Shown here piece by piece: positions 27,325 to 39,696 of a DNA stretch of 64,000 nt. Below the pieces are notes generated by a model. The model ran no database searches and had not been told where the DNA came from. It was given only the letters and a program-made list of their open reading frames with translations. The position numbers were made by a program, and so were the translations under genes. Each line of letters starts with the position of its first letter. Positions within the stretch are counted from its first letter, which is position 1. Where the stretch lies: NCBI RefSeq assembly GCF_000698125.1, contig NZ_BAXA01000001.1, positions 372,001 through 436,000 of the forward strand, in the 5' to 3' direction. The DNA comes from Geomicrobium sp. JCM 19038. Its GTDB lineage: Bacteria > Bacillota > Bacilli > Bacillales > Marinococcaceae.

Positions 27325-30300
27325 TTGTTTACTTTTTATGTAGGAAGAAGTGGTAGTGGAAAATCAACTGCACTTGTTGAGAGAGCAGTCGAAATGCTAC
27401 AAGCTAACCCGAAATCGGGCAAGCCGTTAATGTTTATCGTACCGGAGCAGATGACGTTTCAAATTGAAGATCAGTTAGCTCGTAAAGTTGGTGGGATGAC
27501 GCGAGCGCACGTGCTTAGTTTCTCGAGATTAGCCTACCGTGTGCTACAAGAAGTTGGCGGATTCACGAGAGATCGGCTACATAAACCTGGCATGCACATG
27601 CTACTAAAAAAAGTCATCGAAAAAACAAAGCCAGAACTGCGTGTATTCCAAAAAGCAGCAAGTACGAATGGTTTCATTGAAGAAATGGAACGACTGTTAA
27701 CCGAGATGCGGCGCCAAGCGTTAACCGCAGAGTTAATAAAGCCAAATGAAGACGCAAATCGAACGGCATTTATCGATAAACAACATGATTTGCATTTGAT
27801 TTTCCAAGAATTTGAGAACCAATTCGACGGGGTGTACTTAAATCAAGAAGAAATGCTGAAGTTAGCGCTCGTTTATCTCCCACAATCTGAGTTGTTTAAA
27901 GAGGCAACTGTTTTTATTGATGGGTTCCATGATGTGAGTCAACAAGAACAAAATGTCTTATTTGAACTCTTAAATCAAGTGAATGAGATGACGATGGCCC
28001 TTACTTTACCGAAGGAACCAGCAACGATGGAAGCGAATGAATTAGACCGCTTTTATTTGCCAACTAAAACATTTATACAGTTTGCTGAGCGACTAAAGCA
28101 ACAACATGTACCATTTGAATCTGTTGGATTTCTACCTGGAAAACGATATCGAGCAAGTGGCGTTGCCTTGATCGAACAAAATCAAGATTATAGAAAGAAG
28201 TCCAGCAAAGAAAGTAGCGACGGAAGTATTGAAATTGTTGAAGCAGTTAATCGACGTGTTGAGATTGAAGCTGTCGCCCGCTCGATTCGTGAGAAGGTTC
28301 GCGTTAATGATTTACGTTATAAAGACTTTGCACTGTTACTGCGTGACATTTCTCCGTACGAAGACTTGATCAAACAAATTTTCAAACGCTACGAAATCGC
28401 CTTCTTCCTCGATGATACACGGACGATGATGCACCATCCGGTTGTTGAATTAATCCGCTCATCACTCGAATCAATCATTCAAAACTACCGTTATGAACCG
28501 GTATTTCGAGCGTTAAAAACAGACTTATTTAATCCGCTAGACGTGCATACACAAGTATATCGTGAACGGATCGATGAGCTGGAAAACTACGTTTTAGCTA
28601 CAGGTATATATGGAAAGAAATGGCGTGTGGATGAACATTGGTCTTATTCTCGCTCACGGCATGCGTTGGAAAGCCGAGTGCAAACAGATCAGGAACGTGA
28701 CATTGAAGAACGACTTAATGATACGAAAATCACAGTAGCGACTCCGTTAGTAACGCTTGAAAAACGTCTTAAAAAGAGCGAAAACGTCGAAGGTATGTGT
28801 AAAGCATTGTACCAATTTCTCTTGGACGTAAACGTCGACCAGAAGCTTGAACGATTAAGTGCATCTGCTAGTGAACGTGGAGATTTAGAACAAAGCAGTG
28901 AACACGACCAAGTGTGGTCGAACGTCATTGAAGTGCTCGAACAGTTTGTTGATGTATCAGGGACAGAAAAGATGAGTGTTAAAGAATTTGCAAACATGAT
29001 GGATGCAGGTCTTGAGAGTATGAGCTTTCGTCTCGTTCCTCCTGCACTCGACCAAGTCACGATTGCTGATATGGAACGTTCTCGTCTACCGGATATTGAA
29101 GTGACGTATATCATCGGGTGTAACGAAGGGGTGATCCCGAAGCGTCCGCAAGATGATGGTCTTTTAACTGAAGCAGAGCGTACACAATTCGAATCCTTGG
29201 GTGTAACACTTGGACCGTCGGCAACAAACCGACTTTGGCATGAACCGTTTTACATTTACATGGCTGAAGCGAGTCCAAAATCGCAGCTGTTGTTCACGTA
29301 TGCATTGGCTGACGAGGAAGGATCTAGTTTGTTACCGTCCTCGCTCATTCGCCAAGTGAAAGAGCGTTTTCCAGATGTGAAGCACGAATTGGTAGAACAC
29401 GAAGCAAATGGTGTTGCATTTGAAACGCAGCTGCAACATATCGCCCATCCAACCCAAGTCATTGAAGACTTGGCGAGGCAATTTCAAAAGTACAAGCACG
29501 GTGAGGAAATATCAATCGCATGGTATGACGTGTACCATTGGTTACTCGATGCGAAAGCCTATGAGGCTCAACTTCGTACCGCATTAGATAGTTTGACGTA
29601 TAAGAATGAAGCCGTTCCAATTTCAGAAACGCTCACGAACCAACTGTACGGCGAACAGATTGAAGCAAGTGTGAGCCGCATGGAACTGTTTGAGCAATGT
29701 GCGTTTCGTCATTTTAGCCAATATGGTTTGCAATTAAGAGACCGAGAAGTGTTTCGCCTAGAAGCATTTGATATTGGTGAACTGTTTCATGCAGCCTTAA
29801 AAGAAATCTCTGACTACCTAAAAGCGACCAACCAGTCGTGGAAAACAATCCGAGCAGACGAATGTCGGGATATTACACAAAAAAGCGTCGAGCGCTTATT
29901 GCCAAAAATTCAGCGCAACATTTTAGAAAGTACAAATCATTTTCGTTACGTAAGTCAAAAATTACTTGCGATTGTTCAAACCGTTACGCAAACGCTTCGA
30001 CAACAAGCTCAACTATCCAATTTTGAGACGATTGATTTAGAAGTGCAATTCGGTAAAGGAACCTCCCTGCCTTCACCGGTTTATCCGCTAAACAACGGTA
30101 CGAATATGCTACTTCGTGGACGAATTGACCGTGTCGATCGTTCAGAAACGGAATCGGGTTCATTTTTGCAAGTGATTGATTACAAATCGAGTAAAAAAAC
30201 GTTATCATTTTCCGACGTCTTACACGGGATCTCTCTACAAATGCCGGTGTATCTTGATATTGTCGTAAATGGTTCGAAAAGCTGGCTCGGTATTGAAGCA

Positions 30301-30810
30301 GATGTGGGCGGGATGTTTTATTTTCATATTCACAATCCAGTCATTGATATTGCTGAGAGTATTGACGATGAAACGTTACACCTGGAGCGGTTCAAACAAC
30401 ATAAATTATCTGGATGGCTTCAGAAAGACCCAACGATTGCAAGCTTAATGGATGAAACATTACCTGAATATGGAAAATCACATGTCGTACCTGCAACACT
30501 TAAAAAAGACGGTGGGTTTCACTCAAATTCCAAAGTCATCGAAAAAGAACAGTTACAAGCGATGCATGAATTTCTAAACGATAAGATTACAGAGATTGGC
30601 AATGAGATGACGAGCGGAAAGACTGCAATTGATCCGTATAACAAAAACCAAGAACAGATCGCTTGTACATACTGTCCGTTTAATTCTGTATGTCAGTTCG
30701 ACCCAACATTACCAGACAATGAATACAAACCTGTTATGAGTCTTTCAGACAAAGACGCCCTTTCATTAATGGTCGAAAGAGTGAAGAAGAATCGAGGTGA
30801 AACCAATTGA
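27325..30810 (+). CDS. addB: ATP-dependent nuclease subunit B
   Basis: 1161 residues, TTG start with GGAGGG upstream. AddB pairs with AddA to process double-strand breaks and recognise Chi. It has the Walker A GRSGSGKST at residues 7-15, the C-terminal nuclease motif VIDYKSSKK, and the four cysteines of the iron-sulfur clasp: one in MELFEQCAF and three in CTYCPFNSVC. Intact and of normal length. Its stop overlaps the addA start by 4 bp. Confidence 0.97.
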   Translation: MFTFYVGRSGSGKSTALVERAVEMLQANPKSGKPLMFIVPEQMTFQIEDQLARKVGGMTRAHVLSFSRLAYRVLQEVGGFTRDRLHKPGMHMLLKKVIEKTKPELRVFQKAASTNGFIEEMERLLTEMRRQALTAELIKPNEDANRTAFIDKQHDLHLIFQEFENQFDGVYLNQEEMLKLALVYLPQSELFKEATVFIDGFHDVSQQEQNVLFELLNQVNEMTMALTLPKEPATMEANELDRFYLPTKTFIQFAERLKQQHVPFESVGFLPGKRYRASGVALIEQNQDYRKKSSKESSDGSIEIVEAVNRRVEIEAVARSIREKVRVNDLRYKDFALLLRDISPYEDLIKQIFKRYEIAFFLDDTRTMMHHPVVELIRSSLESIIQNYRYEPVFRALKTDLFNPLDVHTQVYRERIDELENYVLATGIYGKKWRVDEHWSYSRSRHALESRVQTDQERDIEERLNDTKITVATPLVTLEKRLKKSENVEGMCKALYQFLLDVNVDQKLERLSASASERGDLEQSSEHDQVWSNVIEVLEQFVDVSGTEKMSVKEFANMMDAGLESMSFRLVPPALDQVTIADMERSRLPDIEVTYIIGCNEGVIPKRPQDDGLLTEAERTQFESLGVTLGPSATNRLWHEPFYIYMAEASPKSQLLFTYALADEEGSSLLPSSLIRQVKERFPDVKHELVEHEANGVAFETQLQHIAHPTQVIEDLARQFQKYKHGEEISIAWYDVYHWLLDAKAYEAQLRTALDSLTYKNEAVPISETLTNQLYGEQIEASVSRMELFEQCAFRHFSQYGLQLRDREVFRLEAFDIGELFHAALKEISDYLKATNQSWKTIRADECRDITQKSVERLLPKIQRNILESTNHFRYVSQKLLAIVQTVTQTLRQQAQLSNFETIDLEVQFGKGTSLPSPVYPLNNGTNMLLRGRIDRVDRSETESGSFLQVIDYKSSKKTLSFSDVLHGISLQMPVYLDIVVNGSKSWLGIEADVGGMFYFHIHNPVIDIAESIDDETLHLERFKQHKLSGWLQKDPTIASLMDETLPEYGKSHVVPATLKKDGGFHSNSKVIEKEQLQAMHEFLNDKITEIGNEMTSGKTAIDPYNKNQEQIACTYCPFNSVCQFDPTLPDNEYKPVMSLSDKDALSLMVERVKKNRGETN

Positions 30811-33800
30811 GCTCATGGTCATTAGACGCTAAACCTGCACATGTTCATTGGACAGACGCGCAGTGGCAAGCAATCTCATTAAAGGGTGGCAACATTCTCG
30901 TCGCAGCAGCAGCTGGAAGTGGAAAAACAGCTGTGCTCGTTGAACGAATTGTAAGGCGAATTATGGATCCTGAAGATTCGGCTGAAATCGATCACTTACT
31001 GATCGTTACGTTTACGAAAGCCGCAGCGGCAGAAATGAAAGAACGAATTGGCGAGCGAATTGAAGAACAGTTGCAGACGAACCCGTCGCTCTACTTACAA
31101 CGTCAACGGCAGTTATTAAACCGTGCGAATATCTCTACCCTCCATTCATTTTGTCAGGAGTTAATTCGTAATTATTATTACGATATTGACGTAGATCCGA
31201 AAGTTCGAATTGCAAATGATACGGAACGAGAGCTATTAAAAGAAGAAGTGTTAGAAGACGTATTAGAACGGTATTATAGCCAACCTGTAGAAAACGCAGA
31301 ATCTTTTTTTGAACTCGTTGAAGCGTATAGCAATGATCGGAGTGACGATGGTTTTCGTTCTCTCGTATTTGAAATGTATACACGTTCAAGAGCGCATCCT
31401 GAACCGAACGTGTGGCTTGAGTCATTAGTGACGATGTATAACGATGCGTATACTCACCCAGAAGAAACGATATGGGGAACGCATTTGTTACGTGCAATAA
31501 AAGAGAAAGTACATGCTGCTAAAAACGCACTAGCAAAAGCGCTTGAACTCGCATTGGAACATAACTACGAGTACTTCCAATCGAAACTCCAAGCTGTACA
31601 AATGATGGATGAATATGAACGTTGGAATGACATTCGTGATGCAGTGGAGCAATTCACGTGGGGACGAATGCCTGCAAAACCAAGAAACCAAGACATTGAT
31701 GAAGATACTTTGGAAAGAGCAAAAGCATACCGTGATCAAAGTAAAAAGTTGCTCGAAGATGTCGCTGAACTGTTAAAGCCAGACCCAACGTCGTATCTTG
31801 AAGTTATTGAAGCGATGAAACCGAGAATCGTTCAACTTGTCGAGATCGTTAAAGCGTTTTCTGAGCATTATCGAGCGATGAAGCGAGAGAAAACACTTAT
31901 TGATTTTGATGACCTTGAACATTTTGCTTTAGAAATATTAAGTAGTGAATCGATTCGAAAGCCATCTGAAGCAGCACTATTCTATCAAGGTCACTTCGAG
32001 GAAGTATTAACGGATGAATATCAAGATACGAACCAGGTCCAAGAAGCGATCTTAGAACTGTTATCAAACGGTCGTAACCGCTTTATGGTCGGGGATGTAA
32101 AACAGAGTATCTATCGATTTCGTCTGGCTGAACCAGCATTATTTATTCATAAACACGAAACGTATGCAAAAATTGATGATTTGGATGTAGAGAACGCATC
32201 TACCGAAGGCGTTAAAATTGACCTTTCGAGTAACTTCAGAAGTCGACATACGGTGTTGAATGGGGTCAATTACTTATTTGAGCAGACGATGGATAAAGAA
32301 GTAGGCGATGTAACGTATGATGAAAGCCAATCGTTGCAATATGGCAATATCCATTACGATGATCAAGCAAGTGATTATGACCCAGAAGTATTCGTCGTCG
32401 AGGCACCTAGTGATGCGCATGGCGAAGAGTCATTAACGAAAGTTGAACAAGAAGCTCAACTTGTAGCGAACAAAATTCAGCGACTCGTCCATGAAGCTTA
32501 TCCAGTGTTCGATAAACAAACGAAGGCAACGAGACCTGTGGAATATCGTGATTTTGCCATTTTAATGCGTTCACTACCTTCGGCACCGACCTATCTTGAC
32601 GTTTTTAAACGAGCGGGTATTCCGGTGTACTCAGATCGAGATGAAGGTTACTTTAGGCGTGTAGAGGTCCAAGTCATGTTATCGTTACTGCGCGTGATTG
32701 ATAACCCGTACCAGGACATTCCATTAGCTCGGTGTTGCGCTCACCAATCGTTGGGTTGCGTGAACATGAACTGGCTGAAATCCGACTGCAAGCGGTAGGG
32801 CAACCGTTTTTTGAAGCGGTTAAGTCAATGATCGCTACGTTACCAGCATTAGATGCAAGCACTGAAAGCAGTTTTCTCGTTGAAAAAGCACATCATGAAG
32901 ATTGGAAACGACGATTGCATCTTTTTTATGTGCATTTACAAAGTTGGCGTGTTCGGGCAAGGCATACGTCACTTGCGACATTTATTTGGGAGCTGTTTGA
33001 AGAAACCGGTTATGATGCATATGTTGGCGGGTTGAGTGGTGGTAAGCAACGCCAAGCAAACGTTCAAGCGTTGTACGATAAAGCGAAAACATTTGAGAAA
33101 ACATCCTTTCGGGGCATCTTCCGTTTTTTACGATTCGTAGATCGTATGGAAGAACAAGGGGATGACCTTGAAAGTGCACGGACGTTAAGTGAAAAAGAAG
33201 ATGTCGTAACCATTCTTTCAATCCATAAAAGTAAAGGGCTAGAGTTTCCGGTCGTCTTTGTCGTTGATATGATGAAGAACTTCAATCTGTCTGACAGCAG
33301 ACGGTCCATACAAATTCATCAATCACTTGGGTTTGGTTCGTCGTACTTTGATACGAAACGTCGAATTAAACGAAAGACGTTACCTGAGCTTGCGATTAAA
33401 GAGGCGCAAAAACGTGAACAAATGTCAGAGGAACTTCGAATCTTGTATGTGGCATTAACGAGAGCGAAAGAAAAGTTATTTCTCATCGGATCATCAAAAG
33501 GTGTTGAGAATAGTTTGGCAGGGTACAAGCTTTATGCCGAAAGTGATCAAGCGCTTTTACCTGTTCATGTGAGATCGAACGCGAAGCACTTTTATGACTT
33601 TATTATCCCTGCATTGTTGCGTCATCCAAAAATGGAGAATGAGCACCCTGATTATGTTGCTTATTCCCGGTATCCTCACGATGCAACGTTTACACTTAAC
33701 GTCATTGAAGAGCAAAGGCGGGAGCATGAACAACTAGAAGCAGAAGCGATCGAAGAAACACTGCAACAGATGAAACAATTAAAACCGATCGGTGAGAAAA

Positions 33801-34513
33801 GTGAGTACTACGACTTTATTTCTGAACGATTACGTTTTGACTATCCGTACAAACAAGCAACGGATTCATTCGCGAAACAGAGCGTTTCAGAGTTAAAGCA
33901 AACGCTACAAGAAGAGGACCCTTATAGTCAGCACACGATGAAGTGCAATAGTTTTACAACGTCCAATGCAAGGCGTCCGAAATTCATGCAGCAACAAAAA
34001 CTGAGTGGAGCAGAAATTGGGACGGCAACACATACGGTTATGCAACACGTGTCATTTGCAGAAACGCACGAAGATGAGATCAGTTCGTTAACGAACACCT
34101 TAAAAGAGAAAGAATTACTAACAGTACAAGAAGCAGAAGTCGTTGACACAACAGCGGTTCTTAAATTTATACAAAGTGATCTTGGCACTCGTATTCAACA
34201 AGCAACGGAAATTCATCGTGAAATTGCGTTCTCTTATATTCGCAAAACCGAAGAGGAGAATGCTGTGCTCGTACAAGGAATGGCCGATCTTGTATTTGTC
34301 GATTACGCGGGAAATAATATTTTAATTGATTACAAAACTGATCAGATTACAAGCCGTTTTACTAATGGTTTCGACGAAGCAGAGTCAGTCATGCGAAAGC
34401 GCTATGAACAGCAATTGCGACTGTATAAAGAAGCATTAGAACAAATATGGAACGAAGAGATTACCGAGAGTTGGCTCTATTTCTTTGATGGAGGGCATGC
34501 TCTTAAGTTGTGA
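30807..34513 (+). CDS. addA: ATP-dependent helicase/nuclease subunit A (apparent frameshift)
   Basis: UvrD-type helicase with a RecB-type nuclease domain. Walker A AAAGSGKTAVLVER, helicase motif DEYQDTN, motif VFVVDMMK/LYVALTRAKEKL, and nuclease motif LIDYKTDQI. The frame breaks near 32729-32731; one extra T gives DIPLASVLRSPIVGLREHELAEI and a protein of about 1235 residues, the usual size. TTG start overlapping the addB stop, with GAGGTGA upstream. Likely sequencing error. Confidence 0.95.
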
Positions 34514-34533
34514 TCAAGAAAGGATGAAAACCG

Positions 34534-35730
34534 ATGCGCTTATTGCATACGGCAGATTGGCATTTTGGTCGCACGCTAGAAGGTAGGGATCGTACGAGTG
34601 AACATGTAGCATTTATCGATGAGCTCGTTACTATTGCAGATGAAGAAGCGGTAGACGCAGTGCTCATTGCTGGTGACGTTTACGATAGTTCGAACCCACC
34701 TGCAGTTGCAGAAGAACTATATTATGAAAGTTTAAGTCGTCTTTCAGATGGAGGGAAGCGGGCGGTTGCTGTTATTGCAGGTAATCATGATCAACCTGAG
34801 CGGTTAGCGGCCGCAAGGCCTCTCATTCGAAATGAACGCATTCATATGCTCGGCCTACCGGATGAAACGCCGATGAGTATATGGATTCCCGCGCATTCCG
34901 AAACGCTTAACATCGCCGCACTTCCTTACCCTTCCGAGTCAAGGTTAAAGATTAGTTTCACAGAAACAGGAGAGTCTGTGAATGAAGATGTCGCTTATCA
35001 ACAAACGTACGATCAACGAATTAGAGAATTGTTTAACAAGCTAAGCAAATCGTTTTCAACAAGCGAAGTAAACGTTGCGATGAGTCACATTTACGTAAGT
35101 GGCGGAGCATCAACGGACAGTGAACGACCGATTGAAGTTGGTGGTGCGTACACCGTCAAGCCTCAATCGTTGCCGAGTAATGTCTCGTATACAGCACTAG
35201 GTCACTTACACCGTCCTCAGTGGGTGCATCACGCGCCTACACCTACACGTTATTCAGGTTCGCCACTCGCGTTTTCTTTTAATGATACGGCAGTCTCCAA
35301 ATCGGTCACAATTGTCGATGCGAAGCCTAACACGGAAGCGACGATTAAAGAGGTACCGCTCTCTAGTGGTAAGCCACTCGTAAAAGTACGTGCAAAGAAC
35401 GGACTAGAAGAAGTGTACAAATGGTTAGAGGAAGCGAACAAACTTGATGAATGGGTAGATTTGTCCATTCATAGCGACCATACATTAAAGCCAGATGACA
35501 TCGGCAAGATTCGCCGTGCTCATCCTGGAATTGTTACAATTCGTGCGGTGTTGCCAGAAGAAAGCATGCACCATTATGAAGAACGTAAAGACGTACCGAT
35601 CGATGAGTTGTTTCGTCAGTTTTACGTAAAGCGAACTGGCGGTGCAGAACCTGAACAAGAAGTCATGCAACTCTTTTTGTCGCTACTCGATGATGAATCG
35701 ACTGAACATCGAAAGGCGGGACCATCATGA
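34534..35730 (+). CDS. sbcD: Exonuclease SbcD (Mre11-like)
   Basis: 398 residues. Calcineurin-type phosphoesterase motifs: HTADWHFG, AGDVYDSSNPP, GNHDQPERLA, and SHIYVSGG with the later LGHLHRPQ. With SbcC it cleaves hairpins and protein-blocked DNA ends. The ATG follows AAGGATG; the stop overlaps the sbcC ATG by 4 bp. Confidence 0.96.
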   Translation: MRLLHTADWHFGRTLEGRDRTSEHVAFIDELVTIADEEAVDAVLIAGDVYDSSNPPAVAEELYYESLSRLSDGGKRAVAVIAGNHDQPERLAAARPLIRNERIHMLGLPDETPMSIWIPAHSETLNIAALPYPSESRLKISFTETGESVNEDVAYQQTYDQRIRELFNKLSKSFSTSEVNVAMSHIYVSGGASTDSERPIEVGGAYTVKPQSLPSNVSYTALGHLHRPQWVHHAPTPTRYSGSPLAFSFNDTAVSKSVTIVDAKPNTEATIKEVPLSSGKPLVKVRAKNGLEEVYKWLEEANKLDEWVDLSIHSDHTLKPDDIGKIRRAHPGIVTIRAVLPEESMHHYEERKDVPIDELFRQFYVKRTGGAEPEQEVMQLFLSLLDDESTEHRKAGPS

Positions 35731-38700
35731 GACCGATCTCCTTAAGTATTTCAGGACTTCATAGCTTTAGAGAAAAGGTAACGATTGACTTTAATGCCCT
35801 CTGTGAAGGGGGAGTATTTGGGATCTTTGGACCAACAGGTAGTGGGAAATCAACGATCTTAGATGCAATGACCTTTGCACTTTACGGGAAAATGGGGCGC
35901 AATAGTGCGGTTGGTGTAAGTATGATTAACCAAGCTGAAAAAGAAGCGTCCGTTTCGTATACGTTTCAAATTGGTGGAAGAACGTACCTTGCTGAGCGTA
36001 AAGTAAAACGTTCGAATGACGACAAGTTGCAAACATCACGATCACGATTTGTTGATTTGACTGAAGATCCAGTCGTGCTCGCTGATAAAGTTGGCGATAT
36101 GAATGACTATGTTCAAGAGCTAATTGGCCTGCAGTTATCAGATTTTACCCGTGCTGTAGTGCTGCCGCAAAACAAATTCTCAGAGTTTCTACAGTTAAAA
36201 GGGACTGACCGAAGAGTCATGTTGCAACGTTTGTTCAACTTGCATAAATATGGCGATGAATTGAATGACAAAGTTCGAGAAGGCATTCAAACACACAAAC
36301 AAGAAATTCTTATGATCGAACGTGAACAGCAAGGAATGGGCGATGCATCTAAACAAGCGCTAGAAGAAGTCAGGCAACAAGCTGAAAAAGCAGGTCATTA
36401 CGTAAAGAAAGAAAGTCAACACAATGAAGAACTCGACCGACAGTTTAAAAAGGCTGAGTCACTAATAAGTTTGCAACGAGAAAAAGAAGAGATGGAAAAA
36501 GAGCGTACGAAGTTCGTTGAGGAGAAACAATCACTTCAAGAGTCCGTTGAAAAGAAGCAAATTCATGAACTCGTCGTTCTCGTTCAACCTTTTTTAGAAA
36601 CGCTTGAGGAAACGACAAATACACTTAATGAACTCCAACAGCAACAAAAAGACATCGACGAACGTGTTACGAAGTGTTCAGAGCAGCATAGACAAGCGGT
36701 GATGCGCTATGAAACTGCAAAGACTGAGCGAAGTGAATATGAACCGTCCCTAATGATGAAACAACAACAAGTGGAACAGCTGTTGCAAGAACAACAGACC
36801 TTTCAAGAGATTCATCGTAAATTAAACGATTACGACCTTGGAATCAAAAAGCAAGCGCAACAAGTAATTGAAACAACCAACCAAAAAGAAGCAATACAAC
36901 GGACGATCCGCGACCGTTCATCGCAAATGACAACGGTTGAAGATCAACTTATGACACTACTTGAGCGAGAATCTCATCATCAACACGTGCGTGACGCGAG
37001 TGAAGCTGCTATGCCTCTTATACAGCAACGATCCGCGCTTACAGAATATGAACAAGATGTTAAAGCGAAAGAAAAAAAGCGGGACGAAGAGCAACAACGT
37101 TATGATGAAGTCGTCAAAGAGCGGGACAATCGTGCAGAACGGTTGCAAACGGCTTATGAGTATATTGTGAACTGGTACAACGCACTACATGAACTAGAGC
37201 GTAACCGAAAAGAGCATATCAAAACGGTCAAACAGGCCATGTCATCTGAGCAAGATCAACTTATTGCGAGCTTAGCGACTCACCTAGAAGACGGTGCTGC
37301 ATGTCCTGTTTGTGGATCGGTTGACCACCCTAACAAACATCATCATCAGCATAAAGGAAGCCATGAAGATCTAGAGCCTGCATATGAGAAACTACAATCA
37401 TTATACGAAGCAACCTCGTATCAACGGACGCTAGAATCGTTATCTGAACGAGTGAGAGCGGCGATCACAGTTCAAGATGTCCAAGCGAAAAGCGATAATG
37501 TTGACCACGTATCATTGCAACGAGAAACGATGCTAGAATCGTTACAACAATGGATCGCAATGTTTGAGAAAAAAGTACAAACCGTTGCTCGAATTGAAGC
37601 AAAAACGGAAACGTTACTTCAAGAGTTTAATCACCTGAATCAAAGCGTTAAAAACCAAACACAAACGGTAAATGATTATAAAAAGCAATATGAGGAAGCA
37701 CAACAACGCATTGAAACGAAGCGTAACGAGTATATTCAACTTCGTGATCAATGGTACGTACAATTTGCGCCTTTGACATTGGATTCACTTGAACGAGAGA
37801 AAACGAATGTCAGGGACGAAGAAAAGCAAATGCGTTCGTTAAGGCAAGCACAAGCGGAGTGGCACAAAGAACGAGAGCAACTCCAACGTGATGAGCGAAC
37901 GCTTGAACAACGAGCGTCAGAGTTACAAACAGAGCAAATAAAGCTCGAGCATCAACAAGAGTCTTTAAAAAAAGAAATTGAGAGCTTTACGAAAAAAAGT
38001 ACGCGACCTCGTAGGAGACGAAACGTTAGAGAACGTTCAGGCTGACGTTGTGAAACAACGAAATAATCTCGAACACAATGAAACAATGACGGCAAAAGAG
38101 GTTGAAAAGTTAGCTTCAGACTATGAAAACGTCAAGAATGAACAGTTAACGAATCAAACGAAACGAGAAGATGCCGTTTCAAGAAAACAAAAAGCAGAGC
38201 AAGATTGGGAAGAACAGAAAAAAGGAAATGCATATCAAAAACTCGATTCACTCATCTCTTTTGAACGATCGGACAATTTACAGTTATATCGATTGACAGA
38301 AGCAGAAGTAGAACAGATTGATGAAGCCGTCGAGCGTCTTCATCAACAACTTTCGAAGGTAGAACTTCATCTTGAAAGATTAAACGAACAAATCGGTAAG
38401 GATACGATTTCAACCGAACAGTACGAGTCGGTCGTTGTCGAGTTACAACAAAGTAATGAACGACTCGAGCAATTAAAAGAGAAGCGAACGAATGCGCAAA
38501 CTGCGTTAGAACAATTAATAGAAAAACATGAGCGCTACACAGAGCTTGAAACGCTTTGTAAGGAATATGAACAGAAATTATCTCATTTTGAAGAGCTGGA
38601 ACGGGTATTTCGAGGTAAGGAATTCGTAGACTTTTTAGCAGAAGAACAACTTGTGCAAGTCACAAAGCATGCTTCTGAGCGATTGCACACTTTAACACGT

Positions 38701-39084
38701 GGTCGGTATGCACTCGTATTAGATTCTTCGGGTGGATTTATGATTGCTGACTACTTTAATGGTGGAGAAAAGCGTCCTGCATCGTCGTTATCTGGAGGAG
38801 AAACCTTCTTAACATCGCTAGCTCTCGCCTTATCATTATCAGCTTCAATTCAATTAACCGGAGAAAAAGCATTAGAATTCTTCTTCTTAGATGAAGGCTT
38901 CGGGACCCTTGATTCAGAACTTCTTGATACGGTTATTCATGCTTTGGAGCAACTTCAAACCGATCACTTAGCCGTCGGTGTTATTAGTCACGTACCAGAA
39001 TTACAAGAGCGATTACAAACGAGGCTAATTGTTACCCCAGCGACAGCTGAAGGTAAAGGTTCTGCTGCATACATTGAATATTAA
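35727..39084 (+). CDS. sbcC: Exonuclease SbcC (Rad50-like SMC ATPase, apparent frameshift)
   Basis: N-terminal Walker A FGPTGSGKSTILDAMTFALYG, two long coiled coils, the zinc-hook CPVCGSVDHPNKHH in the middle, and the C-terminal ABC signature SSLSGGETFLTSLALALSLS with Walker B LEFFFLDEGFGTLD. The frame changes at a seven-A run (37991-37997); removing one A joins TKK to VRDLVGDETLENV, giving about 1118 residues. Likely sequencing error. Last gene of addB-addA-sbcD-sbcC. Confidence 0.95.
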
Positions 39085-39093
39085 ATCGATCAT

Positions 39094-39150
39094 ACTCCCC
39101 TGGGAACAAAATTCTCAGGGGAGTTCAATCTTTTTTTTATTTTTTTTTTG
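39094..39150 (+). terminator. Terminator of the repair operon
   Basis: ACTCCCCTG/CAGGGGAGT hairpin followed by long T runs. Confidence 0.92.
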
Positions 39151-39220
39151 AAAGTTTTTTCGTCAGTTTTATTCGCTCAACCGTTACATAAGTGTAGACA
39201 ACAAATTGAAGGGACTTCAA

Positions 39221-39684
39221 ATGTATATGGATTCAAAACATTATGAACGATTGTATCCACACTTGTTGCCATTTGCGAACAAAATCGCACGAGACAGTCA
39301 CGAGGCCAATGATTTAATTCAAGAAGCGTGGCTACGCTCAATGAAGCACTCTTACATTTTTGAATTAGAATTACCGAAACAACGTGCTTGGTTCTTCAAA
39401 ACGATGAAACGAATGCTCATTGATGAACGAAGAAAACATAGTCGAGTACAAAACGAGTGGGCTGTAGACGATGGCATCCTGCTGAAGAGTTGTTCTCGGA
39501 TTTTAGCAAAGTGGAAGTGTCACTGATGATGACCGCACTTCCTGAAGACTTGTATGACCTTGTGTATAAGACATATTGGCTTGGGATGTCTAGTCTAGAA
39601 ATTGCACATTTACAAGGAATTCCAGCTTCAACAATTCGATCGAAGATCAAGAAGGCACTCGTGTTATTACAAAAAACGATGTAA
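39221..39684 (+). CDS. ECF-type RNA polymerase sigma factor (apparent frameshift)
   Basis: Region 2 is visible in ANDLIQEAWLRSMKHSY and QRAWFFKTMKRMLIDERRK; region 4 in LPEDLYDLVYKTYWLGMSSLEIAHLQGIPASTIRSKIKKAL, an HTH. The frame breaks near GG 39473-39474; one extra base joins the two into about 154 residues. The ATG at 39221 follows GAAGGG. No zinc-finger anti-sigma factor follows; instead the next genes are an unusual repeat protein and a small basic peptide. Confidence 0.85.
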
Positions 39685-39696
39685 GGAGAGGGAATT